Assembly: GCF_003672135.1 (NCBI RefSeq)
Contig: NC_039513.1
Coordinates: 434,001-498,000 of the forward strand
Direction of reading: 5' to 3'
Length of the DNA stretch: 64,000 nucleotides
From: Ooceraea biroi
Lineage: Eukaryota > Arthropoda > Insecta > Hymenoptera > Formicidae
A program made the translations under genes and the position numbers. Below the pieces are notes generated by a model, which was not told the DNA's origin, made no database searches, and saw only the letters and a list, made by a program, of their open reading frames with translations. Positions 11,340 to 22,300 of the stretch are shown piece by piece; within the stretch, counting starts at the first letter, position 1, and the number at the start of each line of letters is the position of its first letter.

Positions 11340-13198
11340 CCACGTTTATAAATATGTGTAAACTTTCGCAACAGAGCCAATACACCGCGTCGCCATCGTC
11401 ATCGTAATCGTAAAAATAGTCGTCCTCGTCGTCGTTATCGTCCGGATACATGGCAGTGCACATACGTCGATCAGATGAATGAGCATCGACACGTGATCGA
11501 TAAACGGACAGTTCCGGCATTCCAACTCTTTCAAACCGCAGATATCCTGCAAATCACTATCCATAATCTGATCTTGATAGCTGATTGTTAATCTCTCCAG
11601 TGTTGCTATCGTAGCGACGGCTGTTAATCCCGTCATCCGTCACGTTGCGGCAACCTATATTGGACAAAACATATATTATAAAATTAATTGTGATCTTTGT
11701 AATTTGTAAAAATCACGTACATGTACACATACGTTCCACGTGCTGACGAGTGACTCACCTGTTATGTCGATGCAGAGCTCGTTGTACCAAGCTGGCGATA
11801 TCGTGACAACACGAGATATCCAGCAGTCGTGAGTAAGGTGTGGATTCTTGCTAATGTAGCCAACGGCTGTTGATCCGTCATCCGTCACGTTGCGGCAACC
11901 TATATGGACAAAACATATATGATAAAATTAATTGTGATCTTTGTAATTTGTAAAAATCACGTACATGTACACATACGTTCCACGTGCTGACGAGTGACTC
12001 ACCTGTTATATCGATGCAGACGAGTAGCTCGTTGTACCAAACTGGCGAGGAACTCATCCGACATCTTAGGATTGTATATAAGTTTCCAGATTTGTAGACT
12101 AACGAGACGAGTCAGGTATAACATGTCGGACGTTTGCGCGAAAGAGAAGTCCCCACGGAGCTCTTAGATTCTTACAATGTTCGCCGATGGTTTCCAATGT
12201 GAGTTCAGCTACGCCGATGCAATCGTATCGCCAATGTGTGTTACGATCCTCGATGATATATGAATTGATGATGAGTTGAGTCTTTATCTCTTGCCAGGGT
12301 TTCCTGAAATTAAATAAAAATTAAATAAATATAATTAATAGTTAAATAGAATAAACAACTATATAATATATAATTAAGAATGTTACCCCGTCCTCGCCTG
12401 CGCCAATTATAATCCGCCGAGGACAGTTGATACAGGAACCTCATAAACTGTTGTTGTCGTCGCCGCACCCCTGCAGCTCTTCCTCTTCGTTTTTGAACTA
12501 TAAAAAGGAAGTATAAAAAAATATTAATTAATAACATGTAGATGAATTAAAAAATTAAGGGTCAGCTTTTTCCAATCTGCTAATGTATTGTATGATATTA
12601 TGCTAACCAAGAGATTAGACTGTATAACAAAAATTTACATGTTTTTACTTTTAAGGTTTTATGATTCCACAGCATGCATCACACTAATATCAGAGTTTTT
12701 AGTATATATTTTACAGGTTACAGGTTACAGGTTTCAAAAAGACACAAATATTTTTTGTGAGGAAAAAGTGAAAAAAGAAAATATAGGAGGCAAGAATTTT
12801 AGACGGTGACATTTCTCCCCTATGACGTCATAAAGTTAATATGGCATATTGAAAACAGCCGACCGTTATTTAATTAATAAAATATTACCTTGCCACTCTT
12901 CATATTCATGTTGATCGGCAGCGACAGGATCAGCAGCGGCAGTGGCAGCGACGGGATCAGCAGTGGCAGCGACGGCGTCAGCAGCGGCAGCGACGGGATC
13001 AGCAGCGGCGACGACCGGACGTGCCGCGGGAGGACCTGCGGCGACGACCCGACGTGCCGCGGAGGGATCGCGGCGACGACCGACGTGCCGCGGGGGGACT
13101 CGCGGCGGCGACCGAACGTGCCGCGGGGGGACCCGCGGCGACGACCCGACGTTCGGCAGAGGGACCCGGTGCGCCATAAACGAATTGTATTTATGCAA
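11340..13198 (-). pseudogene. F-box/LRR-like (FBXL, LRR-CC type) gene, frameshifted
   Basis: On the minus strand good GT/AG introns are at 12498-12888 (391 bp), 12304-12386 (83 bp), 11900-12002 (103 bp) and 11655-11758 (104 bp). Exons: a low-complexity Ala/Pro/Arg exon ending HEYEEWQ (to 12889); an Arg-rich exon 12387-12497; a 301-bp exon; a 141-bp exon 11759-11899; and a last exon below 11654. LRR-CC repeats are clear (ELTLETIGEHCKNLR, CRNVTDDG twice, TLERLTISYQDQIMDSDL). The last two introns and their flanks are near copies of each other, so the 141-bp LRR exon unit was duplicated. Frames break between the Arg-rich and 301-bp exons, inside the 301-bp exon and in the last exon. FBXL proteins select substrates for SCF ubiquitin ligases; no F-box itself is visible. 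Confidence 0.6.
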
Positions 13199-13269
13199 AT
13201 TTGTGTTGAGATACCCAAAGCTTCACATATTATTATTATTATTATTACGTTTACACGAGCGTTATTTCT
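12299..13269 (+). repeat. Inner left arm of the inverted duplication
   Basis: Pairs with 13399-14371 (position sum 26670, shifting to 26668 beyond a 2-base indel near 13080). It holds the low-complexity and Arg-rich exons of the FBXL-like gene. The match ends at 12299 a few bases inside the 301-bp exon; beyond this point the right copy runs into different sequence and then the assembly gap. Confidence 0.9.
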
Positions 13270-13398
13270 ATAGTAGTAATTTACTCAAATTAATGTAAGT
13301 TACGATTATGTGAGTAAGTTGAGTATATATTCTAAGATGAATATCGTACTTATATTATTGTAACTTACGATAATTACGTAATTCGAGTACATTACTAC
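13270..13398. other. Palindrome spacer, about 129 bp, itself weakly symmetrical
   Basis: AT-rich and no longer a perfect mirror, but TGTAAGTTACGAT near 13297 and its complement ATTGTAACTTACGATA near 13360 show a degenerate inverted repeat. This is the symmetry centre of the whole duplication (axis about 13335). Confidence 0.7.
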
Positions 13399-14371
13399 AG
13401 AAATAACGCTCGTGTAAACGTAATAATAATAATAATAATATGTGAAGCTTTGGGTATCTCAACACAAATTTGCATAAATACAATTCGTTTATGGCGCACC
13501 GGGTCCCTCTGCCGAACGTCGGGTCGTCGCCGCGGGTCCCCCCGCGGCACGTTCGGTCGCCGCCGCGAGTCCCCCCGCGGCACGTCGGGTCGTCGCCGCG
13601 GATCCCTCCGCGGCACGTCGGGTCGTCGCCGCAGGTCCTCCCGCGGCACGTCCGGTCGTCGCCGCTGCTGATCCCGTCGCTGCCGCTGCTGACGCCGTCG
13701 CTGCCACTGCTGATCCCGTCGCTGCCACTGCCGCTGCTGATCCTGTCGCTGCCGATCAACATGAATATGAAGAGTGGCAAGGTAATATTTTATTAATTAA
13801 ATAACGGTCGGCTGTTTTCAATATGCCATATTAACTTTATGACGTCATAGGGGAGAAATGTCACCGTCTAAAATTCTTGCCTCCTATATTTTCTTTTTTC
13901 ACTTTTTCCTCACAAAAAATATTTGTGTCTTCTTGAAACCTGTAACCTGTAACCTGTAAAATATATACTAAAAACTCTGATATTAGTGTGATGCATGCTG
14001 TGGAATCATAAAACCTTAAAAGTAAAAACATGTAAATTTTTGTTATACAGTCTAATCTCTTGGTTAGCATAATATCATACAATACATTAGCAGATTGGAA
14101 AAAGCTGACCCTTAATTTTTTAATTCATCTACATGTTATTAATTAATATTTTTTTATACTTCCTTTTTATAGTTCAAAAACGAAGAGGAAGAGCTGCAGG
14201 GGTGCGGCGACGACAACAACAGTTTATGAGGTTCCTGTATCAACTGTCCTCGGCGGATTATAATTGGCGCAGGCGAGGACGGGGTAACATTCTTAATTAT
14301 ATATTATATAGTTGTTTATTCTATTTAACTATTAATTATATTTATTTAATTTTTATTTAATTTCAGGAAAG
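13399..14371 (-). repeat. Inner right arm of the inverted duplication
   Basis: Reverse complement of 12299-13269. The duplicated Ala/Pro/Arg exon ends at 13781 with donor GTAATATT, and the Arg-rich exon is 14173-14283 on the plus strand. The arm carries two extra bases near 13600 relative to the left, which changes the frame of the low-complexity exon. Confidence 0.9.
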
Positions 14372-14597
14372 TCTCATTTTTATATTCAAAGTTTTTGTCT
14401 TCAAACATTATGCATTTTATTTANNNNNNNNNNNNNNNNNNNNNNNNNNNNNNNNNNNNNNNNNNNNNNNNNNNNNNNNNNNNNNNNNNNNNNNNNNNNN
14501 NNNNNNNNNNNNNNNNNNNNNNNAAAAATTTGACGGATGATACAGAGGTATAGGACATAAATTTGAGGTAAAATTGTAGAGAGAGTATGGTTATAAT
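14372..14597. other. Assembly gap (14424-14523) and unmatched flanks
   Basis: One hundred Ns at 14424-14523, a conventional unknown-size gap. The 52 bases before it and about 75 after it do not match the left arm, so both contig ends look divergent or of low quality. About 3.4 kb that would mirror 8851-12298 is absent here. Confidence 0.95.
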
Positions 14598-14649
14598 CAT
14601 ATTACAAATCTCCGCACAAAATTCTATTATATATAATATATAAATAACA

Positions 14650-16578
14650 ACGGCCCTAACACAGATCCCTGTGGCACTCCATACTTGGTAGCAATTAATT
14701 TAGACCAAATATCATTAAATCGAACCTGTTGTGTTCTGTTACTTAAATATGAACGTATCCATTCCAAAACAATACCTCTTATACCATATTGATGCAATTT
14801 TTCTAATAATCTTTCCTATCTATTGTTTCAAATGTCGTCTAAGATCATAAATATTACTCCTACCATTTTTCCTTGACTAACTACCACTTTCCATTCATCA
14901 ATAACCGTCTGAATTGCTGTCTCACACGAATGTCGCTTTTTAAATCCCGATTGATGTTCTGTTATAATATTATTATCTTCTAAAAACCTTTCTAATTGTT
15001 CTTTTACTATTAATTCTATTACTTTCTCATATATTGGCAATATATTAATCGGTCTATATTCACTAGTTTTCTTTGGTTTCGCCGTCTTTGGAATCGGTAT
15101 AATCTCAGATGTTTTCCATTCCTCTGGGCATTGACCTTTTCGTAACAATCATTTATCAATCTAAAAATCTATTTTCATTACATCAAATGCATTTTTAATA
15201 TTCACTAGTTATACCTTCCTGTGTACCTTTCTTGTTCGGCAAACTCATCACAATTTGTTCTAATTTCCCTAAGTTAATCATTTCAAATTCATATATAACT
15301 TTTTTATTTACAATAGGATATATAACTCTTCTATTTATCTCAACCTTCTCCTCTCCCTCTATAGATTTTACTATATTATCTATACTCTATACATAAAATA
15401 AATTAAATTTATCCGCTATATTGCACCCACAATCTCCTTCTAATATTTCAAAATCAATATTTTCTATTTTCTTAAACCCCATTTGTTCCCCTTTTAATAC
15501 TTCTTTTAATGTTTTCACATCCTTACAGGATTATTTTTATTGTAATCTATCAAATTTTTATAATATTCTTTCTTTTTGTCTTAATAAGTTTAACTACTGC
15601 ATTTCTCTCAAATTTAAATTGTAACCAATCTTGCTCCGTGTTTGAAAACAGTGCTCCATTATACGCTACATCTCTAATTACCGCTGCTTCTCTAATTTCA
15701 TCTGTATACCATTTTTTTCCTTCCCATACTTTCGGTATTCTAAATTTCTTTTTAGGTGCTACAATATCCAATACATTCATTATACTATTAACAAAATTAT
15801 TAGCTTTCACATTCACACACAATTCCTGTCCTTGTATCTTATTTTCTTCCATTAATAAAACAAAATTATCTACATTAATTTTACTATAATTCCGACCCCA
15901 CCATTCTTTATATCTATCCTCTAAGTCTTTTTTTTTTAATTTAATTTGAAGCCAAGCATGATCTGTTATTTTCGGTTCTTCGCATACCTGTATATTTATT
16001 TTTCTATTCGCAAAAATCAAATCAATAATTGTTTGACTATCTTTCGTCACCCTCGTTGGCTTATCTACATATTGTTTCATGCCTAATCCTAACATAATCT
16101 TATGTATCTTTTTTGTATAAAACGAATCCTCCAATATATTTATATTAAAATCTCCCACTATAATACAATCTCCTTTTAATACTAATCGCTCTGTAATGTC
16201 CTCTAAAAAGTCTACAAAAACACTATCTGGAGCACTCGGCGAATGGTACATTACAGCTATTGACCCTTTGTACCATTTTTCCTTCACTTCTATAGCTACA
16301 CACCAACAGTTCGAGTTCACTTTTTCCTGCAAGGTTATATCATATCTAATTTCTTCTCTAATATACAGAATGACGCCTCCTGTATGTCTATTCTCACTAT
16401 CACATCTGACCATATCGTATCCTGGCACGTTTACTTCACAATTACTTATATCTTCCGTTAGTCGGCTCTCCGACAGCGCTAGGAAGGCAGGATTCCTTTT
16501 CTTCATAACCTGGTGTAATATCTCGTCCTTATGGGCTATCCAGCTCTGTGCATTGGTGTATAGAATTTCGTCCATCAT
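14650..16578 (-). pseudogene. LINE ORF2, right copy, 3'-truncated
   Basis: The endonuclease and connector are open from 16578 to 15550 (342 residues), without the stop that breaks the left copy at 7312. The frame then shifts in an A-rich run at about 15570 (KTKRKN versus KTKKKEYYKN). Later RT boxes (KTAKPKKTSEYRPINIL, HQSGFKKRHS) can be read at 14828-15148 with further breaks. QSGFKK here versus QSGCRK on the left suggests the left Cys/Arg are changes from the usual QxGFR motif. Much of the right-specific damage is single-base indels in homopolymers, which could be sequencing error near a contig end. Confidence 0.75.
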
Positions 16579-16588
16579 TTCCTGTAGT

Positions 16589-17911
16589 TGCTATTTGTTA
16601 TTGTTTGTGCTACTTTGCCAGCCTATTTTTCTTTTCTGCTCCTCTAATATCCTTTTAAATACCGGACATTCTGGATCCAGTGCATCATGCTCATCGTTTA
16701 TTTTCAAATTATAAGACTGTATCTTATGCATGCAATTTACACACTTCTTCTTTCTTGACGTGCATTCGCTCTCCTTGTGATTTCCTGCACATTTATGACA
16801 GGTTTCCCGTCTTGTGCAGTTCTTTGCAATATGGAAATATCCTCAGCAATTGTAGCATCTTATGACGCTAACATAATTAGACACAATACATTTTCTCCAT
16901 CCTATATTAATTTTACCTTTCTTTAATAATAATTCATGCGTTCGTTCATTTGTCTCTAATATCAAATTACCTTCTTCTCGTCCTTTCTTCTTGGTTGTTT
17001 GTCCTCTTCTTTTCTGCCTTTTATTATCTTCTTCAGTATCCGTAAACAAAATCCTTTTTCAATTTTATTCTGCTTCTTAATTACATCTATTAAACTATCT
17101 TCATCCAATTTCATCTCCTCCTTTCTAATTCCAATAATTTTAACTTTCGGTTTCTTCTGTATCGGCTCAGCAACCTCATAATCTTTACCTAATTTCTCTT
17201 GCACTGTGTTTTTAATGTTTCTATTTCTTCTCCAGTTTCGCAGCCCAGCACTACTGTACCTTTGTTACCTTTTCTCATTTTCGTTATCCTTACTGCAATA
17301 TTCTTGATGTTTATCTTCTCTTTTATTACTTTCTTAGTATTTTCACTTCCCTGTTGTACCTTAGGTTTGACAATTATGATGCTTTCTTTCGCTTTCTCCT
17401 TCACTATATTGGAGTAGCTCCTCTGAGTCGTTCCTCCAGCTCCCAAATCAACTATTTCTCCTTGAATCTTTTGTTTCATCTCACTTAATTCTCTTCTTAT
17501 ATCTCTCAATTCTTCTTGCACTACTTCCTTTATCATCAATTTAATTTCCTTTTTACATACCATCTCATCTCTCGTTTCTTTAATTGATCTCACAATCCAG
17601 TCAATTTTCAAGTCGATACCAGATGGTTTCTTCACACCTGCTACAGAATCCGAACTTCCAGCAGATTCCGCTGTACCCAGCCTCTCTTTTCCACTCTTTG
17701 ACATGATCGGAGTTCTTTCCTTTTCACTTTCCACTGAAAATTTTTCATATGGACCATCACATGCCACCAGCTCATTGTATTTATTATACACCTTATGTTT
17801 ACAAACGCACCCCGGGTGCAAAAATATCTTATTGCATCTTTTGCATGCTGTTACAATGTTTTTAATTTCCTTCTTGCATGCAGAACATTTATATTCCACA
17901 TCTGCTTCCAT
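16589..17911 (-). pseudogene. LINE ORF1, right copy
   Basis: Same gag-like protein as 5518-6840: PHD-like Cys cluster, charged middle, CCHC knuckles. It has a frameshift near 17205 (ETLKTQCKRN versus ETLKNTVQEK) and a second change near 16985, neither in the left copy, plus the shared stop in the first zinc knuckle. Confidence 0.75.
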
Positions 17912-18200
17912 GCCGAATTTATTTGTGATCGCAGCTAACCATACGGTCGTCCACACCGCGAGGCCCGCGTCAGCAAATATGTCCACCTGTCAGACGACGA
18001 TCGAAAATTCCAATGGAATATATTCAGTTCTCACGTCTACAATAGAGCACATCTCGGTTGGATAACATGCACAGCCATCGTTGGTTCAAGAACTCATCAC
18101 ATGAACATATTTTTAAAATTTTTTAATCACTTGACACCACTAAACACAAACAAGTATTACGGAGCAATGTGACACACGTCCGACGAGAGAGAGAGAGAGA

Positions 18201-18645
18201 GAACGGAAGAATATATTGTTTAATAACTCTGCAGAATATAGCAGGTACATACATTTGTATACAGAAAACGCATGTGTTCTGACATATATATAAAGACACT
18301 TCTGTTGCTGAGGTTTGTTATAGTCGTTATTTTTGCAGTTACCAAAGACTGCCATAGTCTTTTGGTAAACCTCCAAGTGTTTGGGATTACATAGAAAAGA
18401 TATTATATATATAAATTAAATGTAGTGTAATATGTGATATCATGGCTTGAAATTAATAATTAATAAAATATTTTTATTTACAGGTTAGACGTTGAGAAAG
18501 TTTAAAAGAAAATTATAGCGGCTGCTCTTTGGCGCTGGGTCTCGGCTGCCATAAGCGCTGCAGTAAAAAATCGGCTACTTTTAGCGCTGACTCTTGGCTT
18601 AGACGCCTTGTGTTCTGTTATTAAAAGTACAGAATATTTACATAT
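18201..18645. other. Helitron 5' non-coding region, right copy
   Basis: Mirror of 4784-5229: GA-microsatellite at 18184-18203, small hairpin near 18350, AT-rich stretch, then AGCGCT-containing imperfect inverted repeats before the protease start. No other gene seen. Confidence 0.4.
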
Positions 18646-19335
18646 TTGTGCAATAATAATACAAAAATGTCTGAGAAAATTTTATCAACTGAGCAAAAAC
18701 GTATAATTGTTGAAGGTGAATGGTTGACTGATTTGCATATAGAACATTTTAATCATCTTTTAAGAAAGTATTCAAATTATAGACCTGTCGAAACATGGCA
18801 ACCATATTTTTTTAATCAAATCCAACCTGTACCTGAAAATAGTAAACATATACAAATATTATATAGTTCGTCAGGTCCAAATGCATCAGATGGACATTGG
18901 GTATGTAGTTATTATGACAGGAAAAACTTATACATTTATGACTCGTTAAATAAGAAAACATTGCATAGTGACCATGAAAACTTTTTAAAGCGATTGTTTC
19001 CAACATATCCCTTTCACAAGCATTCTGTTAAATTTCCTGTTGTGCAACATCAACCAAATGGTAACGATTGCGGTGTTTTCGCAATTGCTTTTGCAATCTC
19101 ATTGTTGTTCAATATTAAACCAGAAAGAGTAAAATATGATCATACCTTTATGCGTTCACATTTGATAAAAATATTTCAATCAAATATAATTGAACATTTT
19201 CCTCAAGATGACCAATATGGTGTTCCTCAAAGAGTACTTCCATTAGCAGTAATAAGAGCAAGAGAAGTTGAAGCGGCCCGTATATGTATAAAACGTCAAT
19301 ATGAAAAGGAATATGACATATTAAATCAATTTTAA
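18646..19335 (+). CDS. Ulp1-type C48 cysteine protease of the Helitron, right copy
   Basis: Identical translation to the copy at 4094-4783: His in GHWVCSYY, Asp in YIYDSLN, Gln in QPNGNDCG and Cys in NDCGVF. Intact over 229 residues; Met 8 at 18667 is an alternative start. It lies 23 bases upstream of the repeat-rich start of the Rep gene and in the same direction, so the two may be parts of one transcript. Preservation of an open frame while the Rep protein is broken may reflect recent death of the element rather than selection. Confidence 0.85.
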   Translation: MCNNNTKMSEKILSTEQKRIIVEGEWLTDLHIEHFNHLLRKYSNYRPVETWQPYFFNQIQPVPENSKHIQILYSSSGPNASDGHWVCSYYDRKNLYIYDSLNKKTLHSDHENFLKRLFPTYPFHKHSVKFPVVQHQPNGNDCGVFAIAFAISLLFNIKPERVKYDHTFMRSHLIKIFQSNIIEHFPQDDQYGVPQRVLPLAVIRAREVEAARICIKRQYEKEYDILNQF

Positions 19336-19358
19336 AAAATCAAAATTCTCAGCAATGT

Positions 19359-22300
19359 ATGCATAAGTTGGAAAATAATCATGCTAAGAGGAAACAGCAG
19401 AATATACAGAATTTGGAATATAATCGTGCCGAAAAGAGGCGTCGATATGAACAGGATTTAGAGAATAATCGTGCTAAACAGCGGCGTCGATATCAACAGG
19501 ATTTAGAGAATAATCGTGCTCAACAGCTGCGTCGATATGAACAAGATTTAGAGAATAATCATGCTTAACAGCGGCGTCGATATGAACAGAATTTAGAAAA
19601 TAATCGTGCTCAACAGCGGCGTCGATATGAACAGAATTTAGAGAATAATCGTGCTCAACAGCGGCGTCGATATAATAATAATTTAGTAAAAGGACGTGCG
19701 CAAAAACGAAAACGTTATTTCACAAATTCTGAGCGTGAACGAGAAAGACAAAAAGAATTATCTTCTGATCGTAAGTGGCTTTATAATAAGCGATATTATC
19801 ATAAAAGAAAGTCTAATTCGATATTTGAAAAGAAAAATTATATTGCCAAAAATATTTGTAAAAAATATGTCAAGATTCGAGCGAGGAATTTTATAAAAAT
19901 TCGCGATTCTCCGGAAGTATTCGTAAAAAATATTTTAGACAAGCTCAATATTACAGATTGCAGCAAAGGTTATATTGAAAAACGATTAGAAGTTGAAAAA
20001 GTCATACGCTGGTGTATGGATCTAAGAGACTGTAATATTCGTAATATATATAAAATGTTAACTCTGCTTAGAAACAAATCAGAAACATGTTTGACTGTTG
20101 TTGCAGAATGTTCTACAGTTGATGACAAATTATGTGCACTATGTGGCATATCTAGACATACAGCTTTGTCCGAAAATTATTTTGTTGATTCGATTTATCA
20201 CGATATAATTTCATCTGAAGTCAATATAAGGGAGTCTCTAATAATAAATATGAAAGGACAGACTGAAAATATATTACCCTTGATGGAGGGAAGGGCAAAA
20301 AAATCGTGGTTGTGCAATTCTTTATGTAAAATTAACGATCCGCTTCTAATTGATCGATATCAAAAATTTCTAGAAGTTATAAATATATGTACTTTAAAGA
20401 ACGTATCAAAACTCATGCACAATATTTATGAATGTACTGTGAAAACTTCAAATGATAAATTAGGCCATACGCATAGCTGTTTTATTGATTTAAATCTTTG
20501 TAAAGCGATGTCAGTTCCAATGCAGTTATTATCGCCTCATTTCCCCAAAGTAAGAAATATTAAACGTTTAATGTATCAACTTAAGAATTTTTATCAAAAA
20601 TTGTTGTATTTGGACGAAGCATTATATTCTGCTGATTTGAATATATTAAATAAAATTGTAACTTTAGCACAAGAAAAAGTAGATATGTACAAGCATCAGC
20701 AAACTGAAATAATTTTGAGTGATGATGATATTATTTCTAAATATCATAATGCATTTACGGTTTTGAAAAAACGTTCACTGGACACACCGCGGTATATTTG
20801 TATATCGTGTGAGAGACTTTGTTATAAAAGAAGTGTTTCTAAATTTAGTAAACTTAAAAAAGCACGAACTAATCCAATTTGGAAAGATTTGATGGCATAT
20901 GTAGAGCAACAAAAAATCAATGCGGAATATATATGTCATTATTGTGATCGGAAATTTCGTAGCGGTTTGATGCCTGCTTACTGCATTCTAAATAATCTCT
21001 CTGTAAATGATGTACCTGAGGTAATATCGTCTCTTCATGATTTTGAGAAGTTGCTTTTACAAAGAGCTAAGGTTTTTCAAACTGTCAAAATGGGAACAGT
21101 TATTAATAAAAAAATACCTGAAAGACAAAAGATACAAAAAGTTAAAGGTAGAACATTTCATTTACCACTTCCTTTACAACAGACTTTAAATAAATTATGT
21201 TCTAACACTGATCCAATAAATCTAAATCACGAATTTATTTTACTTCGAAATGTTCCAACTAAATTAAAAATTATCTGGGAAGATTTAGTGGATATTAAAA
21301 AAGTATTTGAGGCTCTAATATGGTTGAAAAATAATAATCCTTTATATTCTAAAATTGTACTGCCCGAAACTCACGATAAACTATTTTTAGGGAATTTGGA
21401 TAATGTGGAATTTGAAATGCAACAAACAGAAAATGATGCAAGAGAATGTGAATCGGTAAATAATTTAGAATTACATATGCAAGAGATGAAACATGATGTA
21501 AAAGTTACATTAGATGACCAACGCAAGGCAATGCTGACTCAAAAAGATAAAGATGATTGTTATTACGAGCAGTTTATTATAGTTCCTCTACATGCAAATA
21601 AAGAAAATCAAACTGCGAGTACCTTATATCAAGTGTTACCAATTCAGGATTCACTCTTGGATAATCGGGAAAAAAATTTGGATTTTATATGTTTTCCAGA
21701 TTTATTCCCACTTGGTTGTAATTGGCGAATGTGATGAAACTAGACCGGTGAAACTTCAGGAACATGAATATGTTAAATGTCGTTTTACGTCTAGGCATCC
21801 ACAATTTAGAGTAAATCAACAATTCTTGTTTTATGAGTTAAATAAGGCGATTATTCGTCAGTTACGTCATGGAATTTACCATAAACTGAATATAACTAAC
21901 CCACGGATTCGTTACACGGCTGCGGAGTATTTAGAGGCTATGTCGAAAGAAATTTTGGAATCTGACTTAAATACAATGTTTTCTTCACTTCGAAATACGG
22001 AACAATATTGGAGTAGACCGAGAAGTGATTTGTCTTGCAGAACACAACATTACGGACCTGCGACATGGTTTCTAACATTAAGTCCTGGTGAATGGCTATG
22101 GGACGATTTAGGTGAATATATTCGTGAAGTAAATGGATGGCAAAACTCTTCATTGAGTACCAGTGCACTTGTTGCTAAAGGTCCTGTATCAACGTCGAGA
22201 TTTCTTGATAATAAATTTCGGGCAATGCTTGATTTTATTTGTTCCAAAGATTGTCCGATCGGTGAAGTAACACACTATTTTTGGCGACGAGAATATCAAG

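Larger units (their letters stand above)
14598..18200 (-). mobile_element. LINE, right copy, 3' part lost at the gap
   Basis: Minus-strand copy of the LINE at 5230-8850, broken within the reverse transcriptase just upstream of the FADD box. Reverse transcriptase segments are at 14650-15300 and the connector and endonuclease at 15550-16578. ORF1 occupies about 16590-17911. Everything after the FADD position falls beyond the gap. Confidence 0.85.

Noticed and set aside
12889..13198. Open frames on the plus strand across the GC-rich repeat as separate genes
   Set aside because: All frames are open because of the GAC/CGG-rich low complexity; the splice donor and phase support only the minus-strand exon here and the plus-strand one in the right arm.
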